This document shows positions 46,150 to 56,805 of a DNA stretch of 64,000 bases, one piece after another. The stretch comes from Methylophaga sp. OBS3. GTDB taxonomy: Bacteria; Pseudomonadota; Gammaproteobacteria; Nitrosococcales; Methylophagaceae. Under the pieces are notes generated by a model, which was given only the letters and a program-made list of their open reading frames with translations, did not search any database and was not told the DNA's origin. The first letter of the stretch is position 1. Each line of letters starts with the position of its first letter. The stretch lies in the NCBI RefSeq assembly GCF_026319325.1, contig NZ_JAPDMU010000003.1:1-64000 (forward strand). Reading direction: 5' to 3'. Made by a program: the position numbers and the translations under genes.

Positions 46150-47242
46150 GCATAAAAGCCTCCCCCGCCAGCACCTGACCGTTAACTCTTAAACGTATCT
46201 CGTGCTGGCCAGGGTAAAGCTTGCGGGTACTGAGCTGCTGCATTAGTTGTTTTTTTTGTAGTGCGATGCTTTCACCAGCCGCTAATGTTAGGCGTTGCCA
46301 AAAGAACACTTTCGATGACATTGCCCCATTAGCTCTTGGTAAATGCAATTCGTAATCAACTAATAAGCTTTGCGTCTTATCAGACACATTATGTAGCTCA
46401 GCAACTAGCTCAACAGCTTCACCAAGCTGATATTCATGCTGGCTCAGGCTAAAGCGGTGGTTAATGGCTAAATATTGTTGATAGCCAAGTATTGCTAAAG
46501 CTTCTGGATGAGCTTGTTTTTGCAAAGTTCTTAACGCCCGACCAATGATCCATAAACGCACTGGCGTTGCGTCTTTTTGCCACTCTCGGCAGAGTTGTAA
46601 AATTTTCTCAGGATGCGATTTACTAAGGTCATTAAGATGATTAGCCACAGACTTTCTTACATAAAGGCTGTCATCATCTCTAAGTAATGCTAGAAGTTCT
46701 AGCGCCTTATCGAGGGGAATGTTATCTAAACGCGTTCCCCAAGGCAGCCTAGGTCTTAGGCCCTCTGAGGCAAGCCGCCGCTTATGTAAATCATCGCTCT
46801 CGGCCCAGGCCAACATATGCTGATAGCTGATATCAAAATACTCATTGATATAGAGACGAACCGCAAATTCAGCCGTAAATAATGACGTTAATACCCCTAA
46901 CACAGGCAAAGCAATCTCAGGCGTTTTAATTCCAGCCTTACCTGCATAAGTAATAATTGGCCAGGCGATATAACTTTCCCAGCCAACGTCACTACCCATT
47001 TTTTGCCATTGTTCAGCCAGCAGCAGAAGTTTTGGCGCAACCTGAGCAAAGTCTGTATCAAGTTGCTCGCAAATCAACTCAGCCAAGCAATCGACGCGCT
47101 GAGTCAGTGATAAATCATCAATCTCGGCAGAAGCTTGTTTGGTAAATCGCTCAGCATCAAAATATTGAAAGTGCTGCACTAAAACATCGCCGAGAAACTT
47201 GACCGCTTCGGTATTAATTAAATACTTTAGCGGCTCAGCCAT
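46142..47242 (-). CDS. DNA alkylation repair-like HEAT protein
   Basis: A 366-residue protein whose first 240 residues form HEAT-like helical repeats of the AlkC/AlkD glycosylase family (for example DDDSLYVRKSVANHLNDLSKSHPEKIL). The C-terminal part (about 260-366) is a beta-rich extension. By family it may excise alkylated bases. The start abuts the rlmD stop, so the two are cotranscribed. Confidence 0.82.
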   Translation of the reverse strand: MAEPLKYLINTEAVKFLGDVLVQHFQYFDAERFTKQASAEIDDLSLTQRVDCLAELICEQLDTDFAQVAPKLLLLAEQWQKMGSDVGWESYIAWPIITYAGKAGIKTPEIALPVLGVLTSLFTAEFAVRLYINEYFDISYQHMLAWAESDDLHKRRLASEGLRPRLPWGTRLDNIPLDKALELLALLRDDDSLYVRKSVANHLNDLSKSHPEKILQLCREWQKDATPVRLWIIGRALRTLQKQAHPEALAILGYQQYLAINHRFSLSQHEYQLGEAVELVAELHNVSDKTQSLLVDYELHLPRANGAMSSKVFFWQRLTLAAGESIALQKKQLMQQLSTRKLYPGQHEIRLRVNGQVLAGEAFMLK

Positions 47243-48573
47243 TAGCGTTTATGAAATACCGCGATAGATTCCACATGGCTGGTATGCGGGAACATATCCA
47301 TAATGCCAGCTGCATCCATTTGGTAACCATATTGATTCACCAACTCACCTGCATCTCTAGCAAGTGTTGCTGGATTACAAGAAACATAAACAATTTGTTC
47401 AGCGCCAAGTGCAGCCAATTGTCCCAGCACTTCAAATGCACCGCTTCGTGGTGGGTCTAATAAAATTTTGTTAAAGCCGGCTTTTGCCCAAGGGTAATCG
47501 GCAAGCTCAGTTTGTGTTAAATCGGCTAGCTCAAAAACGGCATTGCTTAACTGATTTTTATCGGCATTACGCTTGGCATGCGCAACCAGTGAGGCATCCC
47601 CTTCTACACCAACGACTTCTTTGACTTTTTGCGCCATTGGTAACGTGAAGTTACCCAAACCACAGAACAAATCTAATACGCGGTCTTCAGGCTGTAAATC
47701 TAATAACTTCATGGCAAGTGGGATCATTTTTTCATTGATCCCCGCATTCACTTGGGTAAAGTCACCCGGTGCGAAGTCCAATGAAATGCCAGCCACCGGT
47801 GAATAAGCTAGCTGTGGATTCTCTGGCCACAATGGACTTACAGTAGCGGGACCGCCCGGCTGTTGGTAAATCCATAAATCATGTTGTTGGCCATAATTAA
47901 TGAGCTTCTCGATATCCGAGACAGATAATGGATCGAGATTACGGAAAACCAGTGCGGTATTGGTTTCATCCATCGCCACTTCAATCTGGGCAATTCGCTC
48001 TCTAGCCTCTAGCCCTTCGATTAATGAAGCCAGTTCAGTCAGTCTCAGTCCAACTCGTGGATCTAACACTTCACATTGGCTCAACTCGGCAATATAAGGC
48101 GCAGACTTTTCACGAAACCCCACCAGCACTTTTTGCTTTTTATGTACGTATTTAACGCCTAACCGTGCTTTACGACGATAGCCCCATAATGGACCATCTA
48201 AAGGCGGTAACCATTGCTCCGGGGCAAGTTGTCCAAAATGTGTAAACTGCTCTGCTAATGTGTTTTGCTTAAGGCTTAATTGGGCTTCTGGCGCCATATG
48301 CATCAAGCTACAACCACCGCAAACACCAAAATGATGACATTTTGCATCAACCCTATCTGCCGAAGCACTCAATACCTCAACAGCTTTAGCTTCATCATAT
48401 TTACTGTGTAAACGGGTATATTGAAAACGAATGTTTTCACCAGCTAATGCACCATCAATAAAAACAGTTTTGCCCTCAATACGGGCGATGCCACGGCCAT
48501 CATGTGCCAGTGTTTCGATATCTGTTTGGAAAATCTCTTGGGTGACCCGTTGTTTGCGAGCTCGTCGCGCCAT
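47242..48573 (-). CDS. rlmD: 23S rRNA (uracil-1939-C5) methyltransferase
   Basis: Makes m5U1939 in 23S rRNA. The 443-residue protein has an N-terminal TRAM domain (about 12-70), an iron-sulfur cluster motif (CHHFGVCGGC with a later Cys), SAM motif DLFCGLGNFTLPMA and catalytic Cys in VSCNPATLARD. It is the first gene of a pair with the AlkD-like gene. Confidence 0.96.
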   Translation of the reverse strand: MARRARKQRVTQEIFQTDIETLAHDGRGIARIEGKTVFIDGALAGENIRFQYTRLHSKYDEAKAVEVLSASADRVDAKCHHFGVCGGCSLMHMAPEAQLSLKQNTLAEQFTHFGQLAPEQWLPPLDGPLWGYRRKARLGVKYVHKKQKVLVGFREKSAPYIAELSQCEVLDPRVGLRLTELASLIEGLEARERIAQIEVAMDETNTALVFRNLDPLSVSDIEKLINYGQQHDLWIYQQPGGPATVSPLWPENPQLAYSPVAGISLDFAPGDFTQVNAGINEKMIPLAMKLLDLQPEDRVLDLFCGLGNFTLPMAQKVKEVVGVEGDASLVAHAKRNADKNQLSNAVFELADLTQTELADYPWAKAGFNKILLDPPRSGAFEVLGQLAALGAEQIVYVSCNPATLARDAGELVNQYGYQMDAAGIMDMFPHTSHVESIAVFHKR

Positions 48574-48640
48574 GCTTTTGTTCCTACCAATAAAAAAGTC
48601 CGGCCACGCTATGCGTTACCGGACTAGTCAATAAATAAAC

Positions 48641-49237
48641 TTATTTCTGTTGCCAACTACCGTTTTGTTGATACCACCAACCTTTAGCAGCATTACTGAT
48701 CCAACGACGTGCAAAGGTATCTTGAATGTCTTGTTGCCATTCAGGATGACCATTCGCTCTGGCAATTTCTGCATAAAGTGCATTACGGTCTTGATTCTCA
48801 GCAGCAATCAAACCATTGATCGTATTGCGATCTTTTAACGGCACAGCTTTGCCATCTCGCAATGCAATAAGCCCATCTTGGGTTAATCCAACCGCACCAC
48901 TTTGGTAAAAAGGTTGTAATTGATCATGACGCGCTTTCATTTTGTTTTGTAATGCATTTACCGCTGGCGAGTTGATATTAATATCTGGCTGCGCCTGAGC
49001 CGGAGTAACCAGCCAGTTTAATACGCTCATCGCCACTTTACTTGGCATATCTAATTGGCTTTGGGATTCGGTTGGTACTGACTCAGGTGTATTACCTGCA
49101 TCTTCCCCCCACACGTCTTCAATAATACGATCGGCTGCTTTTTCAGCCGCTGCTGCAGGGAAGTAGATATTAATCGTGACGCAAGATGCCAACAGCATCA
49201 CGGCAAAAAAACTGCTCACACTGTTCATTAAACGCAT
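48641..49237 (-). CDS. YdbL-like (DUF1318) protein with lipoprotein N-terminus
   Basis: About 198 residues. The N-terminus has a lipobox (MLLASC) followed by VTINIYFPAAAAEKAADRI, resembling the small lipoprotein YnbE; the C-terminal half (about 90-198) is a YdbL/DUF1318 domain with a basic W-rich end. In E. coli YdbH, YnbE and YdbL are separate and form an intermembrane lipid-transfer system. Here a YnbE-like anchor and YdbL appear joined; that reading is inference. The start at 49237 has AGGA upstream; 49246 is possible. It follows the YdbH-like gene by about 10 bases. Confidence 0.75.
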   Translation of the reverse strand: MRLMNSVSSFFAVMLLASCVTINIYFPAAAAEKAADRIIEDVWGEDAGNTPESVPTESQSQLDMPSKVAMSVLNWLVTPAQAQPDININSPAVNALQNKMKARHDQLQPFYQSGAVGLTQDGLIALRDGKAVPLKDRNTINGLIAAENQDRNALYAEIARANGHPEWQQDIQDTFARRWISNAAKGWWYQQNGSWQQK

Positions 49238-49247
49238 GGTTATCATC

Positions 49248-51308
49248 CTATTCAATTACGGGGCCTTCACTGTGTCTTACGGCTTGTAATCTCGCCAAAA
49301 GTTCAGGCCAATCTACCTTATCGGTATAACCCTTCACATTTATCCATGGCGGTAAGCCTCCACCTTTAACAATATAATACCCTTGATCGTCGTCAGCGAC
49401 GCCGCTCATTTGGCAAACTTCATTTAAAAGTCGGCAACGAATACCCAGCTTTTCGTATGAAAAGTCTTCAAAAAATCGTAAAAAACTTCGTGACATGACA
49501 CCGCTTGCGCCACCACCAATTTGCGATAAATTATCGACGGCTCTTTGACTTATTCGTCGTTTACCTGGATTCTCTATTGGTGTAGCGAAATAAGCATCAA
49601 ACTGTACTGGCTGCCAATTAATTAGCTGTAACCCAGCGACTTCACCATCTAATCGGCCAGTGATTTTACCGAAATCAAACGTACTGGTCAGTTGTTCTAA
49701 ATCAAGCCTTTGCAGATCAATGTTGGCACTTAGTTGAGGCAAACTGCCCAACGGGTTTCGCATAGTGAGATCTTTAATCACTGCCGTGCCATCAAAGACT
49801 TTTACTAATAAGGCACCATCAATATCCACTTGCTGTTTTTGATAACTCACTTTAGGAATTACGCCAGATAACTTGCCGTCCATTTCTGGCCATCCCAAAG
49901 TGCTCGTCAGCGCCTGCATTGATAATGGCTTTATTAAGCCATCAAACTGCCAACTCGCTCCATCTTGAGCATATTGATAGTTAAAATCATTTATCTGTAG
50001 CCCACCATCCAAAATAGGCAGACTGAGCGCCGTTGATGCCACCACCCGGTTTTCTGACACTGATGCTTGAAGCCTACTCGTATCAATTGGCACTGGCCCG
50101 ACATTTAACTGTTGCCATGTAATATCAATTGGTAATGATTTACTACCCGTTGACCATGCCAACTCTCCATCTAATCCTAATATGGCAAAACGTTGATTGA
50201 CGTCTTCTATTTTTACTTGGCTTAGGTTTGCATGAAGCGTTAGTTCGTCTTCCAACAACGCCATTTGACCACTGATTTGGCCATCCGTATTTAAGTTTGC
50301 GACCGCAGTCCCTGGCACAAAGGGCTGTAACCACCATTGATATAAAGCTGCCAGCGAACTCTCACCGAGCTTGATGTTAATTGCCTGCATTTGTTGCTCA
50401 TCAAATGTCAGATTGCCTTGTAAAGACATCACTTCGGGTTGGGTAATGTCAAAGTGTTGTAAGTCGATAGCAAACGTATCAGTCACAATATTTCCCGTTG
50501 CTTTCAATATAAGTGGGACTTGCTGAAAATCAAGGAAAATCGGCGCCCAATAACTTTGACCATCATCAAGGGTGGCATCGACCTCAAATTGCCATGCTTT
50601 ATTTTGCAAATCAGCATTTGCCTTAACCTGCATTGATAGTGCTTCAGCAACTTTATCGCCCGTCTCACTACTGAAATGAAGTTGTTCTGCTGTTAGCTCG
50701 ATATCTGCCGATGTGACAATAGTGTCTTGCCCAGATAACAAAAGCGCTCCGGATACAACTGCTCGTGGCTGCCAATGATTAATAACACTGAGTTGTTCGA
50801 CATTTACTTTCTCAGCTGCCAAGGATAACAGCTGAGCAACATCAACCGACTTGGGATAAAGCTTTGCCTGCCAATGGCTGCCTACCAGCATCAACGACAA
50901 TGATGCCGTGCCCTCGCCAATGAGGAGATTACGAATCTCTACAAGATAGCCTGATGTTTGCGGGTTAATGGAAAAACTGACCTGCAATTGTTGTTTGCCT
51001 ATCAAGGGATGTGTAAAACCTAGAAGCCCTTGCTGACAGTGCCAAGTCCCACTATTTAGAATAATGTCTCGGCAACTAAAGTTAACGTCACTGAGTGTTT
51101 CACCAGCAACAATTAACTCATCTGCTGAAGCGTTGAGGATCAGAACTTTTTCGGCAAGCTGGAAAGTTATATCCAGTGCTGATAAATCAATGCCTGCAAA
51201 AGTCAGGCTTTCTGCTTCTAGCCTTGTATCATCAACTGCATAACTTACGCTGCTCAATAACAACAGCACAAACGCTATAAGTCTCGACGGACTGAGTAGC
51301 GTTGACAT
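49248..51308 (-). CDS. YdbH-like intermembrane transport protein
   Basis: A 686-residue protein with an N-terminal signal or anchor (to about residue 24) and a long beta-rich AsmA/TamB-like body typical of YdbH, with a conserved end region (about 580-686; VMSRSFLRFFEDFSYEKLGI). By homology it spans the periplasm and moves phospholipids to the outer membrane. The ATG shares a base with the cysM stop and the YdbL-like gene follows, so it lies in a minus-strand run with lepA-cysM upstream. Confidence 0.82.
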   Translation of the reverse strand: MSTLLSPSRLIAFVLLLLSSVSYAVDDTRLEAESLTFAGIDLSALDITFQLAEKVLILNASADELIVAGETLSDVNFSCRDIILNSGTWHCQQGLLGFTHPLIGKQQLQVSFSINPQTSGYLVEIRNLLIGEGTASLSLMLVGSHWQAKLYPKSVDVAQLLSLAAEKVNVEQLSVINHWQPRAVVSGALLLSGQDTIVTSADIELTAEQLHFSSETGDKVAEALSMQVKANADLQNKAWQFEVDATLDDGQSYWAPIFLDFQQVPLILKATGNIVTDTFAIDLQHFDITQPEVMSLQGNLTFDEQQMQAINIKLGESSLAALYQWWLQPFVPGTAVANLNTDGQISGQMALLEDELTLHANLSQVKIEDVNQRFAILGLDGELAWSTGSKSLPIDITWQQLNVGPVPIDTSRLQASVSENRVVASTALSLPILDGGLQINDFNYQYAQDGASWQFDGLIKPLSMQALTSTLGWPEMDGKLSGVIPKVSYQKQQVDIDGALLVKVFDGTAVIKDLTMRNPLGSLPQLSANIDLQRLDLEQLTSTFDFGKITGRLDGEVAGLQLINWQPVQFDAYFATPIENPGKRRISQRAVDNLSQIGGGASGVMSRSFLRFFEDFSYEKLGIRCRLLNEVCQMSGVADDDQGYYIVKGGGLPPWINVKGYTDKVDWPELLARLQAVRHSEGPVIE

Positions 51309-52204
51309 TAGGATGCTGGGAATAAGCCCGTCGATAAGTAACGATCACCACGATCACAAATAATGCAGACAATCACCGCATTACTGACCGTTTCTGATAA
51401 CTGCAATGCAGCAGCCACACTGCCACCTGAAGAGACACCACAGAAAATACCTTCTTCTGCTGCTAATCGGCGCATTGTGTCTTCAGCTAGGATTTGCTCG
51501 ATATCAATAGTGACATCAACACGTTGAGGCTCAAAAATAGCTGGCAAATAAGCCTCAGGCCAACGTCTTATTCCCGGGATGCTCGAACCATCTGTCGGCT
51601 GCACACCGACAATCTGCACATCATTATTTTGTTCTTTTAGGTAACGAGAGACGCCCATAATCGTACCAGTCGTGCCCATCGCACTGACAAAATGTGTGAC
51701 TTTACCTTGGGTATCACGCCAGATTTCTGGGCCAGTGGTTTCGTAATGAGCCAAAGGATTATCAAAGTTACCAAACTGGTTTAAGACCTTACCTTTGCCT
51801 TGGGCTTGCATTTCTATAGCTAAGTCGCGGGCAACTTCCATCCCCTCGACGGAGATGATTTGTGCACCATAAGCACGCATTGAGGCGCGACGTTCATCAG
51901 ACATATTGGCTGGCATGATTAAAATCATTTTGTAGCCGAGAATTGCCGCCACCATAGCCAGTGCAATACCGGTATTACCACTGGTAGCTTCAATTAACGT
52001 GTCACCCGGTGCAATGTCACCACGTGCTTCGGCATGGCGAATCATGCTGACAACAGGTCTATCTTTGACTGAGCCAGCAGGATTATTACCTTCTAACTTA
52101 GCCAAAATAATATTACTGGTATCACCGGGCAGTCGCTGTAAACGCACCAGCGGTGTATTACCAATGGTTGACTCAATAGTTGGAAACTCCAGCATATTAT
52201 TCAT
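51308..52204 (-). CDS. cysM: Cysteine synthase B
   Basis: PLP enzyme making cysteine from O-acetylserine and sulfide or thiosulfate. The 298-residue protein has the PLP-lysine motif NPAGSVKDRP, the SGNTGIALA loop and the GTTGTIMG phosphate-binding motif. Starts at 52204 (overlapping acpS by 8 bases) and 52195 are both possible. The position after acpS matches other gammaproteobacteria. Confidence 0.96.
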   Translation of the reverse strand: MNNMLEFPTIESTIGNTPLVRLQRLPGDTSNIILAKLEGNNPAGSVKDRPVVSMIRHAEARGDIAPGDTLIEATSGNTGIALAMVAAILGYKMILIMPANMSDERRASMRAYGAQIISVEGMEVARDLAIEMQAQGKGKVLNQFGNFDNPLAHYETTGPEIWRDTQGKVTHFVSAMGTTGTIMGVSRYLKEQNNDVQIVGVQPTDGSSIPGIRRWPEAYLPAIFEPQRVDVTIDIEQILAEDTMRRLAAEEGIFCGVSSGGSVAAALQLSETVSNAVIVCIICDRGDRYLSTGLFPAS

Positions 52205-52577
52205 CCGTCAAAATCACATACGCAGTTGCATAATCACCATCATCACTAAGACTCAGATGACTGGCAGAAATTTCTCTTTGATTTGCTAACTCAACCGCTC
52301 TATCACTAAAAACTAAACGGGGTTTACCTAAATCGTCATTAAGCACACTGATATGCCGAAGGCTCAAACCATCCCGAAAGCCACAACCAAAGGCTTTGGC
52401 GGTGGCTTCTTTGGCTGCAAAACGTTTTGCTAGGAAAGCAGTAGGTTTAGCTGCTTGTTGGAAATTAGCGAACTCATCATCACTGAGTATTTTTTGTGCA
52501 GCCTTATCACCAAACTTATCTAACATTGTTTGGATTCGGGGCAAAAAAACTAAGTCCGTGCCTATCCCTAAAATCAT
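52197..52577 (-). CDS. acpS: Holo-[acyl-carrier-protein] synthase
   Basis: Attaches the phosphopantetheine arm to ACP. A 126-residue protein with GIGTDLVFLPRI at the N-terminus and the FAAKEATAKAFG motif. One-base overlap with pdxJ shows tight coupling in the conserved pdxJ-acpS order. Confidence 0.97.
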   Translation of the reverse strand: MILGIGTDLVFLPRIQTMLDKFGDKAAQKILSDDEFANFQQAAKPTAFLAKRFAAKEATAKAFGCGFRDGLSLRHISVLNDDLGKPRLVFSDRAVELANQREISASHLSLSDDGDYATAYVILTDE

Positions 52578-53305
52578 TAACGACGCGCATCCAACATGAG
52601 CTGTTTCATTTCACGTACTGCTGCCTGAAACCCAGTAAATACTGAGCGTGCCACAATCGCATGACCAATATTCAACTCAACTAGCTCTTTAATCGCCGCA
52701 ATGGGCTGGACGTTATGGTAGTTCAGGCCATGTCCCGCATTTACCTGTAAGCCTTGTTTATGCGCATATTCAGCAGCATCACGAATGACTTTAAGTTCTC
52801 GCTTGGCTTCTGCTGGCGTTGTTGCTTCTGCGTATCGGCCAGTATGAAGTTCAATGACTGGCGCACCACAAGCTACTGCAGCATCAATTTGTTTTTTATC
52901 AGGGTCAATAAATAAAGAAACCGTCACCCCTGCTGCTGCAAGACGCTGGCAAGCCGCATGCATTTTAGATTGCTGTCCGGCGACATCTAGACCACCTTCG
53001 GTAGTCAGTTCTTCACGGCGCTCAGGCACCAAGCAGCAATCTGCCGGACGATATTTTTCTGCAATCGCCAGCATTTCTTCGGTGACTGCCATTTCCAAAT
53101 TCATTTTGGTTTGTAAGATCTCAGCCAGCAAAGCAACATCACGATCTTGAATATGTCGGCGGTCTTCACGTAAATGTACCGTGATACTGTCCGCACCAGA
53201 CTGCTCTGCTTCGATTGCAGCTTGAACAGGATCTGGGTAACGAGAGCCGCGTGCTTGGCGCAATGTAGCGATGTGATCAATATTCACACCCAGAAAAATT
53301 CGCAT
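52577..53305 (-). CDS. pdxJ: Pyridoxine 5'-phosphate synthase
   Basis: Condenses 3-amino-acetone phosphate with deoxyxylulose 5-phosphate to form pyridoxine phosphate. The 242-residue TIM-barrel protein has [24 protein letters not shown] and [10 protein letters not shown]. It makes the cofactor of the nearby CysM. It lies 15 bases after recO. Confidence 0.97.
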   Translation of the reverse strand: MRIFLGVNIDHIATLRQARGSRYPDPVQAAIEAEQSGADSITVHLREDRRHIQDRDVALLAEILQTKMNLEMAVTEEMLAIAEKYRPADCCLVPERREELTTEGGLDVAGQQSKMHAACQRLAAAGVTVSLFIDPDKKQIDAAVACGAPVIELHTGRYAEATTPAEAKRELKVIRDAAEYAHKQGLQVNAGHGLNYHNVQPIAAIKELVELNIGHAIVARSVFTGFQAAVREMKQLMLDARR

Positions 53306-53319
53306 ATAACTCCTTAAGA

Positions 53320-54033
53320 TTAACTAGCTGGTTTGGCGTATCGTTGCATTTCGGCGAATAAAGCACGGCTTTTCAGCGGTTTGCCTTCCAGATAATAATT
53401 TAACACTGTTCGCATTAACTGTTTTATTTCAGCTTGTGCTTGAGCGTCGATACCATCAGCATGGTGAAATTGTAACAAGCTGCTACCGAGCAGTTTTTCG
53501 CCTCGGTCTTGTAGTGTTACCGGTATAAAACCTTGCTCTGGTTGATAGCGATATCGCCTTTCAGCATCAATTTCATCGCCATTAATATCATGGTATAAAT
53601 CAATGCCATAACCAAGGCTATTGAGTAAGTTGAGCTCAAAATAGCGCAAATTGATTTCAATATCATGAGCTTCAGCTAATTTAGCTAGGGTTTGACGATA
53701 GAGCGCAAACACGACCGGCTCAGGATGATGTATTGATAACAGTCTTACCAATAACTCATTGATATACAAACCACAAAGAGATGAAGCACCGCGAAGTAAA
53801 AAAGCAGGCTCTGTCGTCTCAACTTGGCTTAATGTGACCAAATCCCCTCGGCCAAACCAACTTAACCAAAGTGGTTGATAAAGTTGGAAAGGATTACTTT
53901 GCCGTTTTTTTTGTTGCCGAATACCTCTGGCAATCAAACTTATTCGGCCAGACTGTTCGGTAAAAACATCCAGCAATAAACTGGTTTCACGATAAGGTCG
54001 GTGATGAAGAACAAAGGCTTGGGTAAGTGCCAT
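53320..54033 (-). CDS. recO: DNA repair protein RecO
   Basis: Helps load RecA on SSB-coated DNA. The 237-residue protein has an N-terminal OB-fold ([23 protein letters not shown]) and a helical C-terminal part. No zinc-finger cysteines are seen, as in other gammaproteobacterial RecO. It lies 8 bases after era. Confidence 0.94.
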   Translation of the reverse strand: MALTQAFVLHHRPYRETSLLLDVFTEQSGRISLIARGIRQQKKRQSNPFQLYQPLWLSWFGRGDLVTLSQVETTEPAFLLRGASSLCGLYINELLVRLLSIHHPEPVVFALYRQTLAKLAEAHDIEINLRYFELNLLNSLGYGIDLYHDINGDEIDAERRYRYQPEQGFIPVTLQDRGEKLLGSSLLQFHHADGIDAQAQAEIKQLMRTVLNYYLEGKPLKSRALFAEMQRYAKPAS

Positions 54034-54041
54034 AAGCGACT

Positions 54042-54947
54042 TTAGAGATCGTCGTTATAACCCAAATTACGCAAAATTCGCTCGTTATCTGACCAGCCTT
54101 CTCGCACTTTTACCCATAACTGTAAAAAGACCTTACAGCCGAATAATTTTTCCATCTCTTCACGCGCATCTTTACCGACTTGCTTGAGTAACTCGCCTTT
54201 TTTGCCGATGACGATAGACTTCTGACCACCTCGTTCGACATAGATAACAGCACTGATTCGGTACAAATTACCTTCTTCTTCAAACTGTTCGACTTCAACG
54301 GTCAGTGAATAAGGGAGTTCCTGTCCTAAATGGCGAAACAGCTTTTCACGGACCATTTCTGCTGCAAGAAAACGCGAACTACGATCTGTCAGTTGTTCTG
54401 GATCGTAAATCAAGTCACCTGCTGGTAATAACTTGGTAAGCGTTGATTCTAAGGCCTCAATGTTCATACCTTTACGCGCAGAGATAGGAACAACATCAGC
54501 AAAGTCATATTTGCCTGCTAATGCCTGAATTCTCGGCAAAATAGCGGCCTTATCGTCTAGTTTGTCGACTTTGTTTAACACCAACACAACGGGCGCTTTA
54601 GCATCTTTTTGAATACGGTTTAAAACCCGTTGGTCTTCTTCAGTCCAGTTATGGCCTTCTACTACAAAAGCAATAACATCAATATCTTCAATCGATGCAG
54701 CTGCAGCGCGGTTCATATAGCGGTTCATAGCCCGCTTACCATCACTATGCATACCCGGCGTATCAACGTAGATCAATTGCGCATCATCGGTCGTTTTGAT
54801 ACCTAAAATGCGATGTCTGGTGGTTTGTGGCCGGCGTGAAGTAATACATAATTTTTGGCCAAGGATACGGTTAATCAGGGTTGATTTACCGACATTAGGT
54901 CGACCAATAACGGCTATGTAACCACTTCGAAATTCAGTTTCGCTCAT
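54042..54947 (-). CDS. era: GTPase Era
   Basis: Essential GTPase of 30S assembly that binds the 3' end of 16S rRNA. The 301-residue protein has G1 [15 protein letters not shown]3 DTPGMH, G4 NKVD, and a C-terminal KH domain (about 205-285; [13 protein letters not shown]). It overlaps rnc by four bases. Confidence 0.98.
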   Translation of the reverse strand: MSETEFRSGYIAVIGRPNVGKSTLINRILGQKLCITSRRPQTTRHRILGIKTTDDAQLIYVDTPGMHSDGKRAMNRYMNRAAAASIEDIDVIAFVVEGHNWTEEDQRVLNRIQKDAKAPVVLVLNKVDKLDDKAAILPRIQALAGKYDFADVVPISARKGMNIEALESTLTKLLPAGDLIYDPEQLTDRSSRFLAAEMVREKLFRHLGQELPYSLTVEVEQFEEEGNLYRISAVIYVERGGQKSIVIGKKGELLKQVGKDAREEMEKLFGCKVFLQLWVKVREGWSDNERILRNLGYNDDL

Positions 54948-55627
54948 ATATTGCCTTCGATTAGCGTTAAGGCTCGTTCGGCGGCACGCTTCTCTGCTTT
55001 GCGGTGGCTGCTGCCTTGAGCAATCACTAATTTATCTAACAGTGACACCTGACAAGATGCCTCAAATACGGGTTGTTGTTGATCCGATTTCAATTCTTTA
55101 ACGTTATAAATTGGTAACGGTAATTTTCGGCTTTGCAATAATTCTTGCAAACGCGTTTTAGGATCTTTAACGGCTTCTGTGACATCAATATTCTGCAACC
55201 GCTCATCATATAAACGCAGAATCAATGTGCGGGCATTGTCAAAACCGCTATCAAGATAAACTGCGCCAAATAAGGCTTCGACAGCATCTGCCAAAATCGA
55301 TTCACGTCGAAAACCGCCGCTTTTTAATTCACCAGGACCTAAAACTAATACCTCACCAAGGTTAAGTTCACGTCCCAGCTCAGCTAAGGTTTCACCACGA
55401 ACTAACGATGCCCGCAAACGACTTAACTTGCCTTCTTTAACCTGCGGAAAACGTTTAAATAATGCTTCGGCAATAACCAAACTTAAAATAGCATCACCGA
55501 GATATTCTAAACGCTCGTTATTTTTTGGATCGGCACTACGATGGGTCAACGCCTGTTGTAATAAGGCTTGATCTTGGAAATTTACTTGCAGTTTTTTACA
55601 CAGCTGTTGTTGCTTGCTGCTGGTCAT
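54944..55627 (-). CDS. rnc: Ribonuclease III
   Basis: Cleaves double-stranded RNA, including rRNA precursors. The 227-residue protein has the catalytic signature [13 protein letters not shown] and a C-terminal double-stranded RNA-binding domain (about 155-225). It overlaps the DUF4845 gene by four bases in the lepB-rnc-era run. Confidence 0.98.
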   Translation of the reverse strand: MTSSKQQQLCKKLQVNFQDQALLQQALTHRSADPKNNERLEYLGDAILSLVIAEALFKRFPQVKEGKLSRLRASLVRGETLAELGRELNLGEVLVLGPGELKSGGFRRESILADAVEALFGAVYLDSGFDNARTLILRLYDERLQNIDVTEAVKDPKTRLQELLQSRKLPLPIYNVKELKSDQQQPVFEASCQVSLLDKLVIAQGSSHRKAEKRAAERALTLIEGNI

Positions 55628-56016
55628 TGAATCGTCCGTGTTGCTGGTTGCTCAATATCAACCTCAGTAACAAAATGGCCAATCAAATCAATCTGTGCGA
55701 TAAATGGTTTACGCACTTCATAATCAATTGTAATACGGGTGACATAGGCACCGTTTTTACCACGACCCAAATCAATGTTTTCATCCTTAACACTGAAAAC
55801 GTAACCAGTATTAAAACGTTTATTCAGTAATGATGTGACTTGCTGCTTTGTAAGTTGGTTATTTTTAATCTCAACTTCCATCGAGTCCATGATTTGCAGG
55901 ACACTATAGTACTCCTGATACATCGGCAGCAGCCGCATAGCAAAGGTGGCAAAAAACGCAATGATACCCAGAACAAACACCCAACCAATTAAGGTCATTC
56001 CTTGCTGTTTTTTCAT
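55624..56016 (-). CDS. DUF4845 membrane protein
   Basis: A 130-residue protein with a short basic N-terminus, one helix (about 7-28; [18 protein letters not shown]) resembling a pilin-like leader, and a soluble domain. This family commonly sits between lepB and rnc; function is unknown. The ATG at 56016 has GAGGAAAAG upstream; the in-frame extension to 56073 lies within lepB and is rejected. Confidence 0.88.
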   Translation of the reverse strand: MKKQQGMTLIGWVFVLGIIAFFATFAMRLLPMYQEYYSVLQIMDSMEVEIKNNQLTKQQVTSLLNKRFNTGYVFSVKDENIDLGRGKNGAYVTRITIDYEVRKPFIAQIDLIGHFVTEVDIEQPATRTIQ

Positions 56017-56026
56017 CTGCTTTTCC

Positions 56027-56788
56027 TCAGTTAATGCCTTTACCAAGCCGTGACCAGACGATACCACCTGCATCTATATCCCAGCTCATCCAAATCATAA
56101 ACGCTTTACCCACTAAATGGGATTCCGGTACGGGTCCCCACACACGGCTATCGTTACTATTGTCTCGGTTATCACCCATTACGAAATAATGTCCATCAGG
56201 AACAATCATTTCACCTTCAGCACTTGGTCGACCATCATCAGTAGCAATCATGTGTTTATGGCCCTCGATATGCTCATAAAACACTTCACTGTTAGGCGTA
56301 AGTTGACTGCTCACTTCAGCATCAGCGTTTAGTGGTTGCTGTTCAACTACTTCGCCATTGATATATAAGGTTTTATCAAAATAGCCAACTCGATCGCCCG
56401 GCAATGCAACAACACGTTTAATGTAATCAATCTCGGGTTGTTTAGGGTAACGGAAGACAATCACATCTCCGCGCTCTGGCTCGCCCGTTTCCAAAATTTT
56501 GCTATTTAGAACAGGCAGTCTCAGGCCGTAAGCAAACTTGTTTACCAAAATAAAATCGCCAATATGTAGTGTTGGCAGCATTGACGCGGAAGGAATGCGA
56601 AACGGCTCAGCAACAAATGAACGAATCACTAACACCAGCAAAATGATTGGGAAAAATGACCGAGCATACTCAACTACCGCTGGCTCTTTGCCATCTGTAG
56701 TACGTTGTTTTGCCCAAAATAGGCGGTCAACCAGCCAAATAAGACCTGTTACGGCTACTAGTAAAACCATTATTGCTGGAAAACTCAC
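56027..56788 (-). CDS. lepB: Signal peptidase I
   Basis: Removes signal peptides at the inner membrane. The 253-residue protein has two N-terminal helices, catalytic Ser in PSASMLPTL, catalytic Lys in DYIKRVVALPGD and the box E region GDNRDNSNDSR. The start is a GTG at 56788 with AAGGAG eight bases upstream. It follows lepA by 17 bases. Confidence 0.97.
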   Translation of the reverse strand: MSFPAIMVLLVAVTGLIWLVDRLFWAKQRTTDGKEPAVVEYARSFFPIILLVLVIRSFVAEPFRIPSASMLPTLHIGDFILVNKFAYGLRLPVLNSKILETGEPERGDVIVFRYPKQPEIDYIKRVVALPGDRVGYFDKTLYINGEVVEQQPLNADAEVSSQLTPNSEVFYEHIEGHKHMIATDDGRPSAEGEMIVPDGHYFVMGDNRDNSNDSRVWGPVPESHLVGKAFMIWMSWDIDAGGIVWSRLGKGIN

Positions 56789-56805
56789 CGTTTATCTCCT
56801 TAGTG

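Noticed and set aside
48431-48634. 67-residue plus-strand frame over the rlmD start
   Set aside because: It is antisense to a conserved gene and codes for no recognisable protein.
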